Shown: positions 17,849 to 26,608 of the stretch, piece by piece
How the letters are laid out: every line of letters begins with the position of its first letter
Numbering within the stretch: position 1 is the stretch's first letter
DNA from: Bacteroidales bacterium UBA4070
GTDB taxonomy: Bacteria; Bacteroidota; Bacteroidia; Bacteroidales; VadinHA17
NCBI GenBank assembly: GCA_002383485.1
Contig: DFYY01000025.1
Span: forward strand, 62,001 to 126,000
Reading direction: 5' to 3'
DNA length: 64,000 nucleotides
Notes under the pieces: model-generated
The model's input: the letters and a program-made list of their open reading frames with translations, nothing else
Database searches by the model: none
What the model was told of the DNA's origin: nothing
Position numbers and translations under genes: made by a program

Positions 17849-19054
17849 TCAATACTCGGCGGCCATCAGGAAGAAGGGTTTCATCTCGAAGTTTGAGTAG
17901 TATGGTCTGAGCCTTTCGGTATTGTAATACTCAGAGACCTTGACAACTTTCTTGGATGATGTAACCACGTCTATCGGCACGTTGTCATACCTGCCGTTCT
18001 TGAGCACCACCACCCTGCCGTGAATGCCCTTCATGATAAGGTCAAGCGCCAGGTTGCCGAATGCCATCGGGACTATTGAGTCAACAGCATCGGGGTCACC
18101 GCCCCTGACCATGTATCCGAGCTTCTGGTTTATGATGTTGATTGTCTTGCCGTTGTTGTACTTTGCCGTATGTTCCTTGATCTCCGCCGAGACCAGGTCC
18201 CCAATTCCTCCCAGTTTGGCATGTCCGTAGGCATCACGCTCACTGTCCTGGAACACCATGTCACCACCCTTGTAGAGCGCCCCTTCTGAAACAAGTACTA
18301 TTGAGTACTTGCTTGGATTGGAATTGCGGTCTTCAACAAGGAGCTTTGTCAGCTGTTCAATGTCGAACCTGTATTCGGGAATCACACAACGGTTTGCAGC
18401 GCCGGCCATAGTCGGAAGCATAGCCGTGAACCCGGCATACCTTCCGAACACCTCAAGCACCATTATGCGCTCATGGGAGCCGGCAGATGTGCGAAGCGTA
18501 TTTGTCATCTGAATTGTACGGGTGACACAGGTGCTGAATCCTATACAGTAGTCCGTCCCCGGTACATCATTATCCATGGTCTTGGGCATGGCAACCACCT
18601 TTACACCATGTTTGTAGAGATGAACTCCGTAGCTCAGGGTGTCATCCCCGCCTATCGGAATGAGAAAATCAATACCCAGCCACTCGAGGTTCTTGATTAC
18701 CTCAGGGGTAAGGTCATTCATTTCGTCCTTATAGGTATCCCTGAGATGATCCGGAACCGAATTTTTAGCCACATGGCTCGGTCTTGTGCGCGATGTGTGA
18801 AGGAAAGTCCCGCCGGTTCTTCCGGACTTATTGACTATATCATCGGTAAGTATCTGAAAACAGTTGCTGTTGTCTGCCTTGGGATCCCTGATTATTTCGA
18901 TGATGCCTGCCCATCCCCGCCTCAGGCCGATCACCTTGTAACCTTCCCTGTTAGCCCTGATGGTCACCGCCCTGATTGCGGGATTTAGCCCCGGGACATC
19001 CCCCCCGCCTGTCAGGATGCCAATCACTCCTTTGATTTTGTTCTGGTTTGCCAT
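17849..19054 (-). CDS. 6-phosphofructokinase, probably PPi-dependent
   Basis: The 401-residue PFK-family protein converts fructose 6-phosphate to fructose 1,6-bisphosphate. It starts MANQNKIKG at an ATG preceded by AAAGGA; an upstream in-frame GTG is less likely. GGGDVPGLN (17-25) is the phosphate-binding loop. Asp138 in GGDD (135-138) and Lys158 in PKTMDND occupy the positions (Gly104 and Gly124 of E. coli PfkA) that switch specificity from ATP to pyrophosphate. PPi use would make the step reversible and energy-saving. The gene is monocistronic with its own promoter and terminator. Confidence 0.9.
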   Translation of the reverse strand: MANQNKIKGVIGILTGGGDVPGLNPAIRAVTIRANREGYKVIGLRRGWAGIIEIIRDPKADNSNCFQILTDDIVNKSGRTGGTFLHTSRTRPSHVAKNSVPDHLRDTYKDEMNDLTPEVIKNLEWLGIDFLIPIGGDDTLSYGVHLYKHGVKVVAMPKTMDNDVPGTDYCIGFSTCVTRTIQMTNTLRTSAGSHERIMVLEVFGRYAGFTAMLPTMAGAANRCVIPEYRFDIEQLTKLLVEDRNSNPSKYSIVLVSEGALYKGGDMVFQDSERDAYGHAKLGGIGDLVSAEIKEHTAKYNNGKTINIINQKLGYMVRGGDPDAVDSIVPMAFGNLALDLIMKGIHGRVVVLKNGRYDNVPIDVVTSSKKVVKVSEYYNTERLRPYYSNFEMKPFFLMAAEY

Positions 19055-19093
19055 TTTAAATCCTTTATTTTTGAACACTTTGAATGCAGGCGG

Positions 19094-19126
19094 TAAAAGT
19101 AGAATATTTCAAAATCATATCAAAAA
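19094..19126 (-). promoter_or_regulatory. Bacteroidota-type promoter of phosphofructokinase
   Basis: On the minus strand TTTTTG (ending 19121) is followed after 19 nt by TACTTTTA (19101-19094), close to TTG-N19-TAnnTTTG. It leads to the AAAGGA-preceded ATG at 19054. Confidence 0.45.
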
Positions 19127-19238
19127 GGTAATGATTCACTACTTTAGTTTTTTAATATTTTTGACAAAAAAGTGAATGAATAAAACAGACAGCGTGAGGC
19201 ATGACTCCATTGAAATAATCGAATCACCTGAATAAGGG

Positions 19239-19878
19239 ATGCATAGGGTAATTATTACCGGGGGATCCGGGTTGATAGGTTCACAATTGAGCACTCTCCT
19301 CTCAGCAGAGGGATGGCAGGTGGTTCATCTTATCAGGGGGACGAAAAAGAGAGGCCGGTATGAGTCTTACGTGTGGGACCCGGAGAGCGGTTCCTGCGAC
19401 AGTGAAGCCTTCCGTGAGGGAGATGCTATCATACATCTTGCAGCATCAAATATCGGTCAGGGAAGATGGTCTGAGGCACGAAGGCGGGATATTATCCGCA
19501 GCCGGACAGTCACAGGGGAGCTGCTCTACAGGATGACTGTGGGTGCCGGTGTTCATCCCTCGGTTTTTGTAACTGCCTCCGGAGTAAACTATTATGGTTC
19601 GAAGCCAACACCTGGCACTGACAGACACAACAATGTCGGGACCTTACAATGCTGTGGCACCACACCAGGTGACTCATGATGTGCTGATGGGCGAGGTGGC
19701 ACGCCAGAGAGGACTGCCGGTATTCCTTCCGCACCTTCCCGGATGGCTTTTGCGCGCCGTGCTGGGAGAGATGTCCGTGATACTGACGGAGGGCAGCCGT
19801 ATATCGTCTGACCGTCTGTCGGAGACCGGATTCAGGTTTCGTTACCCCGATATCTCATCCGCACTCAGGGCATGCTGA
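19239..19878 (+). pseudogene. Decayed SDR39U1/TIGR01777-type epimerase (internal deletion + frameshift)
   Basis: The first frame (from ATG 19239) encodes the N-terminal Rossmann part: VIITGGSGLIGSQLS, then IIHLAASNIGQGRWSE and ASGVNYYG near residue 115. It then diverges. The C-terminal part of the same family (SGPYNAVAPHQVT ... GFRFRYPDISSALR) continues in a different frame from about 19,615 to 19,878. Between the two matches an intact member has about 100 more residues (central and substrate-binding part), missing here. Loss of that segment plus the frame change means no functional enzyme. It is convergent with, and 12 bp from, another decayed gene. Confidence 0.8.
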
Positions 19879-19890
19879 TATCAGTGCCGT

Positions 19891-20587
19891 CTATCTGAGA
19901 GTGAACTCCTTTTCCTGGAGAATGCCGGCCCTGGTAGTAATTACGGTCGCAGTGCCTTTAATCCCGGTACCCTCAAAGACCCTGATGATAAAATGAACCT
20001 CGGCAGTGGCACCGCCGGGAGTGTAGCCGGCAGTTGCCGTAATGTACTCAGGCCTTCGGTTATCCTCATCGAACATCATCATGCTCTCGCGCCGTCGTGA
20101 GACAGGCGCCGGTTCAATTACCCGGTAACTGAGCGCGCTGTCACTCATAATTTTAATTCTCACCTCATCGGGTTTGACCATCTTGACAAGATGGGCCTGG
20201 CTGAGGGCTGTTGGCAGTTTTCCTGCGTTCCTGAACCTGATGGTAAGGTCATAGTCAACAGAATCGCCGCGGTGTTTCTTCACCTTTTTTACCGAGAATT
20301 CTTCCCATTCCAGGCGTGGCAGATGTCTTATGAGTTCCTTATTGAATAGCGCCTGGTTTGAGGCCCATTTCTCAAGGTGTGCGGGAGGAGGATTCTGGCT
20401 GAAGAATTTAGGGTGAAAGCCACCTGCTTCGACACTGTCATGAATAACATGGTTTACCAGCGTACCATTTTCCATGTCAGGCCAGCGCAGGGTCAGGGCC
20501 GGCCGGCGCCTGTTGGGCCATGAGGGATGTTGACAGAGCCGTGATAAGGGTAAAAATGAGGATCAGTGAACCGGATAAATTTTTCAT
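19891..20587 (-). pseudogene. Decayed exported M14-type carboxypeptidase (signal peptide + C-terminal tail only)
   Basis: Two pieces remain. A 36-codon frame from ATG 20587 encodes a signal peptide (MKNLSGSLILIFTLITA ... LMAQ) and stops at TGA 20479-20477. A second frame (19891-20475, plus open codons upstream) encodes about 194 residues resembling the C-terminal tail of Bacteroidota zinc carboxypeptidases: GGFHPKFFSQNPPP, then FNKELIRHLP and DYDLTIRFRNAGKLPTALSQA. The catalytic zinc domain is absent, so a large internal deletion with a frame change is likely. The M14 assignment is from memory of the tail pattern and is moderate; that the gene is broken is clearer. Confidence 0.6.
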
Positions 20588-20642
20588 CACAAAGTCTTGA
20601 TTACGCAAAAACGGAATCAAGATAGTGAATTTGAAGGCATGA

Positions 20643-21350
20643 TCAGCCACGCATTGAGATCATCTCAAGTTTATTCATGTCGGGTATCTCAATCGTCCTT
20701 CCGTTGGAGTTGATGATGCCATCGCGCCGGAATTCTGAAAGCGTGCGTATTACGTTGGCCGAACTCATGCTGATCAGATCGGCAATCTCTTTTCTGGAGA
20801 CCGGCAGTTCAAAAATCCTGGAGTGGTAGAGCTCCTTTGAAAAATAGAGCAGTACATATGCAATCCGCCCGGCAAGATTTCTCTTCCGGATCTCAAGACT
20901 CAGCGAGATGATGTTTTCGGAGGTTCTCGCGAGGACTGATATGAGGTTCAGGGCAAATTTACCGTTCCTGAGTATAAGTTCCCTGATGAGATCGATCCTG
21001 ATACAACAGACTATCGAGTCTTCAAGGGCGGAGAGGGAATAACGGTATTTCTCTTCGTGGAAAATACTGGTGTTGCTTACAAACTCAAAAGGTCTTGTGA
21101 TGGTAATGATCTGTTCGTCACCCTCTGACGTGGTCTTGTATAGCTTGACCAAACCGGATTTCAGGTACTTGAAATCACGAATCATGTCACCCTCGTGATG
21201 TATTATTTCTCCTTTGGCAAAAGACTTCTCCTCCCTTGTCTCACAGACTAACTGTACATCAGCCTCTTCCAGGAAGGAAAAAACAAGATTTCTCAGCTCA
21301 CACGACATGCAGGAGCACTTTTTCTTCCGTGTGTTTATGTCAATCTTCAT
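20643..21350 (-). CDS. Crp/Fnr-family regulator with N-terminal Cys cluster
   Basis: The 235-residue protein has a short N-terminal cluster (KKKCSCMSC), a cyclic-nucleotide-binding-like beta roll (about 35-150) and a Crp-type HTH (SRKEIADLISMSSANVIRTLSEF). The Cys pattern suggests an Fe-S or redox sensor like FNR rather than a cAMP sensor. I take the ATG at 21350; a TTG 30 nt upstream extends the frame by 10 residues. It is divergent from the PHP phosphatase gene. A paralogue with a similar Cys cluster lies at 51511-52224. Confidence 0.9.
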   Translation of the reverse strand: MKIDINTRKKKCSCMSCELRNLVFSFLEEADVQLVCETREEKSFAKGEIIHHEGDMIRDFKYLKSGLVKLYKTTSEGDEQIITITRPFEFVSNTSIFHEEKYRYSLSALEDSIVCCIRIDLIRELILRNGKFALNLISVLARTSENIISLSLEIRKRNLAGRIAYVLLYFSKELYHSRIFELPVSRKEIADLISMSSANVIRTLSEFRRDGIINSNGRTIEIPDMNKLEMISMRG

Positions 21351-21399
21351 GGATTCTACAAATTTAGAACAATCCGGCAATTAATTCGTTCACCTTTCA

Positions 21400-21407
21400 T
21401 ATTTTTG
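21400..21407 (+). promoter_or_regulatory. Candidate -7 element for PHP phosphatase gene
   Basis: TATTTTTG matches TAnnTTTG and lies 28 nt before the ATG. No good -33 TTG is visible at the expected distance. Confidence 0.35.
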
Positions 21408-21435
21408 ACACGGGACAATCAATGATTCAGAAACA

Positions 21436-22230
21436 ATGATCTACGGCACTGACTATCATGTTCACACAATCTATAGTGACGGCAAGAGGGAGCCGGAGAC
21501 ATACATTGAGGCTGCCCTTAAGCTGGGACTGAGGGAGATAGGATTCTCAGACCATCTCAATCCAGCAGGCGGTCCGCCGGATTGGTGCATGCCTCACGAC
21601 AGGCTGCCGCAGTACGCGGAACATGTTCTGAGGCTAAAAAGAGATCATAAAGACATAGCTGTAAGGCTGGGTCTGGAGATCGATTACCTCCCCGGAACGG
21701 AGGGGGTTACAGACAGGATAATAAACTCCTTCCCTTTTGATTATATAGTTGGCTCCGTTCACTACCTGGGGGATGAGACCGTGGACCTGGGCCCGGAATT
21801 CTACATCGGAAAAGATATTGACCTGATCTACGAAAATTACTTCAATCTGGTTTGCGAGGCTGCCTCCACCGGCTTTTTCGACATAATGGGACACCCGGAC
21901 CTGGTTCGCATCCACCGCTACAGGCCCGTAGCGGACATTACCCATCTTTACAGCATGATGGCTTCGGCATTCGAGATCCATGACGTTGCCTTTGAACTGA
22001 ACACAAACGGCAGAAACAAACCGCTGCGTGATTTTTATCCTGACAGCCATTACCTGCATCTATTTGCAGAACACGGGGTGCCGGTAACCGTTAACTCGGA
22101 TGCACATTTCCCGGAAAGAGTCGGACAGTTTTTCAGTGAAGGATATGATCTGCTAAAAAGGGCAGGATACAGGGAAATGGCTGTGTTTTCAGGCCGTGAA
22201 CGGTTCATGATACCTTTGCAGGGCCGGTAA
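21436..22230 (+). CDS. PHP-domain histidinol-phosphatase-like phosphoesterase
   Basis: The 264-residue PHP-family protein shows the metal motifs in order: DYHVHT (6-11) with YSDGK, SDHLN (about 39-43), GSVHYLGDE, GHPDLVR and NSDAHFPERVG. This matches the HisJ/HIS2 group that removes phosphate from histidinol phosphate. No other his genes are in the window, so another phosphoester substrate is possible. Confidence 0.8.
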   Translation: MIYGTDYHVHTIYSDGKREPETYIEAALKLGLREIGFSDHLNPAGGPPDWCMPHDRLPQYAEHVLRLKRDHKDIAVRLGLEIDYLPGTEGVTDRIINSFPFDYIVGSVHYLGDETVDLGPEFYIGKDIDLIYENYFNLVCEAASTGFFDIMGHPDLVRIHRYRPVADITHLYSMMASAFEIHDVAFELNTNGRNKPLRDFYPDSHYLHLFAEHGVPVTVNSDAHFPERVGQFFSEGYDLLKRAGYREMAVFSGRERFMIPLQGR

Positions 22231-22279
22231 TGAGATAAACGCCGATCAGACAGTCAGCCGGACTCCATCAGGCTGGCCT

Positions 22280-22846
22280 TCAGGCCCCGGCCATAAGATG
22301 CTCAACCAGTATCCGGACACCTATGGCTGCAAGTATTATGCCGCCGATTATCTCAACCCTGGAACCAAGATGGCTGCCGGCAGACTTGCCGATACGTATT
22401 GCAGTCATTGAAGCGAGGAAGGTGACTGCCCCTATTATTATTCCCGCAGACCATATCTGCACCTTAAGGAGGGCAAGGCTGATGCCAACGGCGAAAGCGT
22501 CAATGCTTGTTCCCACAGCCAAGGTCAGAAGCACCGTCCAGCGATTGATATCAACGGAAATTCTCTCCTCATCATCCCTCAATCCGTTAATAATCATCCG
22601 GATGCCGAGAAACATAAGCAACAGAAAGGCAACCCAGTGGTCATATTTTTCGATGTAACCGCTTACGGTTGAACCGAGAAAATAGCCAAGCACTGTCAGT
22701 CCGCCCTGAAACAGGGCAAGGATAAATGCAATACGCATTGCATTCCGGAAACGGATCTTCGACTCGATGACACCACAGGAGAGTGAGACGGCGAAAGTGT
22801 CGAAAGAGAGTCCAAGGGCTATTGCTGCTAATGTAATATGGTCCAT
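22280..22846 (-). CDS. mntP: Manganese efflux pump
   Basis: The 188-residue polytopic membrane protein has six predicted TM helices as two inverted halves. It carries the paired motifs LSFDTFAVSLSCG (near 13-25) and GTSIDAFAVGISLAL (about 111-125), whose Asp residues mark MntP. It exports Mn(II) across the inner membrane. The 60-bp divergent spacer with dtd contains an inverted repeat that overlaps its candidate promoter (TATTTTTG, 22870-22863), implying a short leader. Confidence 0.93.
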   Translation of the reverse strand: MDHITLAAIALGLSFDTFAVSLSCGVIESKIRFRNAMRIAFILALFQGGLTVLGYFLGSTVSGYIEKYDHWVAFLLLMFLGIRMIINGLRDDEERISVDINRWTVLLTLAVGTSIDAFAVGISLALLKVQIWSAGIIIGAVTFLASMTAIRIGKSAGSHLGSRVEIIGGIILAAIGVRILVEHLMAGA

Positions 22847-22863
22847 GTCTGACGGATGGACGC

Positions 22864-22888
22864 AAAAATAGTAATAATTGCTATTTTT
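22864..22888. promoter_or_regulatory. Perfect 8-bp inverted repeat in mntP-dtd spacer
   Basis: AAAAATAG (22864-22871) and CTATTTTT (22881-22888) flank TAATAATTG. The position between divergent genes and over the mntP -7 element suggests an operator; a metal regulator would be logical for mntP. The binding factor is unknown. Confidence 0.4.
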
Positions 22889-22905
22889 ACCACTTGTTCG
22901 AAATT

Positions 22906-23358
22906 ATGAGAATAGTTGTACAGAGAGTCAGAAGAGCTTCAGTTAATGTTGACGGAAGGCAGCATTCAGCGATAGGAAAGGGGCTGCTCGTGCTTGCAGG
23001 CATAGAGAATGCAGACACATCTGAAGACGCCGCCTGGTTAGCCGCTAAGGTTACAAATCTGCGGCTTTTTGACGACAGCCGGGGGGTGATGAATCTCTCT
23101 GTTCTTGAAACCGGAAGTGAAATAATGATAGTGAGCCAGTTCACCCTTCACGCATCGACCAGGAAGGGCAACAGACCGTCATATATCCGTGCAGCAAGGC
23201 CTGAGAAGGCAATACCCCTCTATGAAGAATTCATTGCCCGTACAGGAGAGCTCACCGGCCGCCGTCCCGCCACCGGCGTCTTCGGAGCCATGATGGATAT
23301 TGAACTGGTGAATGACGGGCCGGTAACGATAATCATTGACAGCAGGAACAAGGAATGA
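22906..23358 (+). CDS. dtd: D-aminoacyl-tRNA deacylase
   Basis: The 150-residue enzyme hydrolyses D-aminoacyl (and Gly-Ala) mischarged tRNAs. It begins MRIVVQRVRRASV. It carries the cross-subunit motifs SQFTLHAST and NDGPVTI (the Gly-Pro motif that enforces chirality). An ATG four codons upstream (22894) is in frame, but the canonical start is 22906. The stop overlaps the MFS gene start (ATGA). Confidence 0.96.
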   Translation: MRIVVQRVRRASVNVDGRQHSAIGKGLLVLAGIENADTSEDAAWLAAKVTNLRLFDDSRGVMNLSVLETGSEIMIVSQFTLHASTRKGNRPSYIRAARPEKAIPLYEEFIARTGELTGRRPATGVFGAMMDIELVNDGPVTIIIDSRNKE

Positions 23359-24731
23359 CGGACAGCGAACTCAAGAGATCTGTTCTCACTGTTACGGCTT
23401 TTGCCTCTTTCCTGACACCGTTTATGGGATCGTCAGTAAACCTTGCCCTCCCGTCCATAGGCGACGAGTTCAGTCTCAATGCCGTCACCCTGAACTGGAT
23501 TGTAAGCAGCTACATGCTCACAACCTCGATGCTTCTGCTCCCTGCAGGCAGGGCCGGTGATATCCTGGGCCGCAGGAAGATATTCACGGCAGGAATGGTT
23601 GTATTTACCATCTCAATGATCCTGCTTAGCTTTACCCCCGGTATAAGATGGCTTATCGGGGTCAGGATACTCCAGGGTACCGGTGGCGCAATGATGTTCG
23701 GAACTAACATGGCAATCCTTACCTCGGTGTTCCCTCCCGGCGAAAGAGGCAGGGCAATGGGAATAAACGTGACAGCAGTATATGCCGGGCTGGCCTCAGG
23801 TCCGTTTCTGGGCGGCCTGCTAACCCGTTACCTCGGATGGCGGAGCATATTTGCATTCCTGATTCCGATGGGCATCATAAGCCTGATACTCATACAGACG
23901 CGGATGAAAAAAGAGTGGGCTGAGGCCAGGGGTGAAAGTTTCGACTGGCCCGGATCTGTCATCTACGGGCTTGCGATGGCGGCACTCATTTACGGTTTCT
24001 CAAAACTTCCTTCGGTACAGGGGTGGTTCATCACCGGCACAGGCCTGATCCTTATGCCACTCTTCGTCATGAGAGAGAAGAGTGCGGTGCACCCCCTGTT
24101 CGACATAACACTCATATCCAAAAACAGGACCTTTGCATTCTCAAGCCTTGCGGCCCTGATACACTATGCCGCAACCAGCGCCATAGGATTCTTCCTCAGT
24201 CTTTTCCTCCAGTACATAAAAAACATGGGGCCGCGTGATGCGGGATTTGTGCTGATGTCATGGCCGGTGATAATGGCCCTCTTCTCCCCGCTCGCCGGGA
24301 AGTTATCTGACCGAAATAATCCGGGAGTACTTGCCTCTGTCGGGATGGCAATATCGGCAGCAGGACTGGTGATGCTCTGCTTTCTTGATGAGCAGACATC
24401 CCTGACATTCATCATTTCGGTGCTGATCATTATGGGGGCAGGTTTCTCCCTCTTCTCCTCGCCCAATTCAAATGCCATAATGAGCTCTGTGGAGAAGCGG
24501 CAGCTGGGAAATGCCTCGGGCATGCTGGGCACTATGAGGAATGTGGGTCAGACTTTCAGTATGGCAATCGCCCTCATGCTGCTCACCCTCTACATGGGAC
24601 AGGAAAAAATCAATCCTGACAACTATCCGCAACTTATAAGTTCAATGAAGACCGGATTCGTCATTTTCTCCATTCTCTGCTTTGCGGGAATATTTGCCTC
24701 CCTGGCAAGAAACAAAAGCCTTCGCAAATAG
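23355..24731 (+). CDS. MFS transporter, DHA2 (EmrB/QacA) drug-exporter type
   Basis: The 458-residue protein is almost entirely hydrophobic helices. It opens with FLTPFMGSSVNLALPSIGDEF and has motif A GRAGDILGRRKI between TM2 and TM3 and GNASGMLGTMRNVGQTFSMA in the second half. DHA2 members are proton-driven multidrug or metabolite exporters, usually with 14 TM helices. It is translationally coupled to dtd by an ATGA overlap. The substrate cannot be inferred. Confidence 0.9.
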   Translation: MTDSELKRSVLTVTAFASFLTPFMGSSVNLALPSIGDEFSLNAVTLNWIVSSYMLTTSMLLLPAGRAGDILGRRKIFTAGMVVFTISMILLSFTPGIRWLIGVRILQGTGGAMMFGTNMAILTSVFPPGERGRAMGINVTAVYAGLASGPFLGGLLTRYLGWRSIFAFLIPMGIISLILIQTRMKKEWAEARGESFDWPGSVIYGLAMAALIYGFSKLPSVQGWFITGTGLILMPLFVMREKSAVHPLFDITLISKNRTFAFSSLAALIHYAATSAIGFFLSLFLQYIKNMGPRDAGFVLMSWPVIMALFSPLAGKLSDRNNPGVLASVGMAISAAGLVMLCFLDEQTSLTFIISVLIIMGAGFSLFSSPNSNAIMSSVEKRQLGNASGMLGTMRNVGQTFSMAIALMLLTLYMGQEKINPDNYPQLISSMKTGFVIFSILCFAGIFASLARNKSLRK

Positions 24732-24826
24732 TCTGAATTTTATTTGCTTTTCAGTAAAAACCACTAAATTGACCCGCGTTTAACTGCAGGCACGCCAGGT
24801 TTTCCCGACAATACACAAAACACATT

Positions 24827-25699
24827 ATGAGCAAATTATACGAAAAACTCCTGAATCACGACTATTCACCTGATGAGATGGCGGAGTGCATGGAAGAGGC
24901 CAGAAAGGGCCCCGGCCCTGCTGAAAGGGCCCCTCTGCTGAGGGAGATTTTCTCATGTCTTGACCTGACCAGCCTCAATACACAGGACAGCGACGGATCA
25001 ATCCTGACCTTCGCCGAAAGAGCCGCTAACTTCAGCTTCAGCTTCAATGACATTGGCAATGTTGCAGCGCTGTGTGTTTATCCCAATTTCGTTACCGTGG
25101 TGCGTGAAGGATTGGGCACCAGCGGGGTCAGGGTGGCGGTGGTTTCGGCTTCATTCCCAACAGCTCAGACATTCAACGAGGTAAAGATCCTCGAAACATC
25201 TATGGCAGCACGGATGGGAGCTGATGAAATCGATGTGGTAATACCTGTCGGCACCTTTCTCGAGGGAGCATATGACAGGGTGATTGACGAGCTTAAGGCC
25301 ATCAGGTGCGCCGCCGGCAAAACGACGTTGAAGGTCATACTTGAGACCGGCCTGCTGAAGGACGAGAGAAACATATACAGGGCTTCAATTATTGCAATGG
25401 AATCAGGCGCAGATTTCATCAAGACATCTACCGGCAAGAGCCCGGTATCAGCCACTCCCGAGGCAGCATGGGTGATGTGCCGCGCAATACGTGACTATTA
25501 CAGTGAGACCGGTATCATGATCGGATTCAAGCCTGCGGGCGGCATTGTAACTCCCGATGATGCCCTTGTATACTATTTCATTGTGAAGAACATGCTTGGC
25601 CCGAAGTGGCTCACCCCGGAGTATTTCCGCATCGGAGCCTCACGCCTTGCCAACAATATACTGTCGGAGCTTTACCCCGGCAAACCAGCCTACTTTTAG
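24827..25699 (+). CDS. deoC: Deoxyribose-phosphate aldolase
   Basis: The 290-residue class I aldolase cleaves 2-deoxyribose 5-phosphate to acetaldehyde and glyceraldehyde 3-phosphate. The Schiff-base Lys is in DFIKTSTG, the second lysine in GFKPAGGI, and KVILETGLL and ADEIDVVIP also match. An N-terminal extension of about 50 residues is typical of this Bacteroidota form. DUF4271 follows after 9 bp. Confidence 0.95.
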   Translation: MSKLYEKLLNHDYSPDEMAECMEEARKGPGPAERAPLLREIFSCLDLTSLNTQDSDGSILTFAERAANFSFSFNDIGNVAALCVYPNFVTVVREGLGTSGVRVAVVSASFPTAQTFNEVKILETSMAARMGADEIDVVIPVGTFLEGAYDRVIDELKAIRCAAGKTTLKVILETGLLKDERNIYRASIIAMESGADFIKTSTGKSPVSATPEAAWVMCRAIRDYYSETGIMIGFKPAGGIVTPDDALVYYFIVKNMLGPKWLTPEYFRIGASRLANNILSELYPGKPAYF

Positions 25700-25708
25700 A
25701 CCTGCAAT

Positions 25709-26566
25709 ATGAACACCGGTTCCGGCGATACCCTGAGTGTTGCTGCTGACACCCTCAATGTACCTGCGCTGCAGAAGGAATTCAGCCTGGGCCGTATAAT
25801 ACCTGTTAAATCTCTTACTGAAGCAGGCGGCGAGCCTGAACAATCTGCCTCCAGGCTCAGCATTGACCATATAGCCGGACTGAACCGGGTTGACGGATTG
25901 GTCAGGACTCCTGAACTGATCAACACTGATGTGACCTTTATCCTGCTCTCAACAGCCTTGCTCATAATCACCGTTCTTACGGTATTCTTCCGCAAGAGCA
26001 TAATCAACGGCCTCGCATTAATCAGCTTCAGAAGACGCGGAGAGGTGATTCTGCCCGTAACATCCGAGGTCTTTTCCTGGCCGCCCATACTGAGGAATAT
26101 ATTCACTGTACTTAATATCAGCATTTTTGCCGCAATCACAATCATGACTATGGACCTGGCCATCCCCGGCCTCTTCGGCGGATCAACAGGACTTACGGCC
26201 GTGCTTGCCGGCGTTTTTCTTGCTGCTCTCCTGATCAGGCACCTGATAACCATCATCCTTGCAGAGATTACAGGTCTCCAGAGCCTCTACCGGGAATATA
26301 TGAACATTGTCTACAACACCTGGTTCGCCTGTGCCCTTTTTCTTTTCATTCTCAACACAATCATCCTTTTTGCACCCATAGGAAACCCCTCCCCGATTAT
26401 AAACACAGGCTTGATAATTATATCTATTTTTCTTATTATCAGAGCATTAAGGCTTATGTCAATTTTTATCGACAGGCATGTTTCAATTTTTTATTTCATT
26501 TTGTACCTTTGTGCCCTTGAAGTCTTGCCCGTTCTGGTCATTTTTAAATTACTCGGCGCGTTCTGA
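25709..26566 (+). CDS. DUF4271 membrane protein
   Basis: The 285-residue protein has a soluble N-terminus (1-65) then several TM helices (for example about 75-93, 130-150, 158-180, 205-225, 235-255, 262-283). It matches the Bacteroidota-specific DUF4271 family, which regularly precedes the HemD-like gene, as here. The function is unknown. Confidence 0.82.
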   Translation: MNTGSGDTLSVAADTLNVPALQKEFSLGRIIPVKSLTEAGGEPEQSASRLSIDHIAGLNRVDGLVRTPELINTDVTFILLSTALLIITVLTVFFRKSIINGLALISFRRRGEVILPVTSEVFSWPPILRNIFTVLNISIFAAITIMTMDLAIPGLFGGSTGLTAVLAGVFLAALLIRHLITIILAEITGLQSLYREYMNIVYNTWFACALFLFILNTIILFAPIGNPSPIINTGLIIISIFLIIRALRLMSIFIDRHVSIFYFILYLCALEVLPVLVIFKLLGAF

Positions 26567-26608
26567 CCAGCGGCAGGAATGTGGAGGTTGAACTAAAAAC
26601 TTAAGGCT

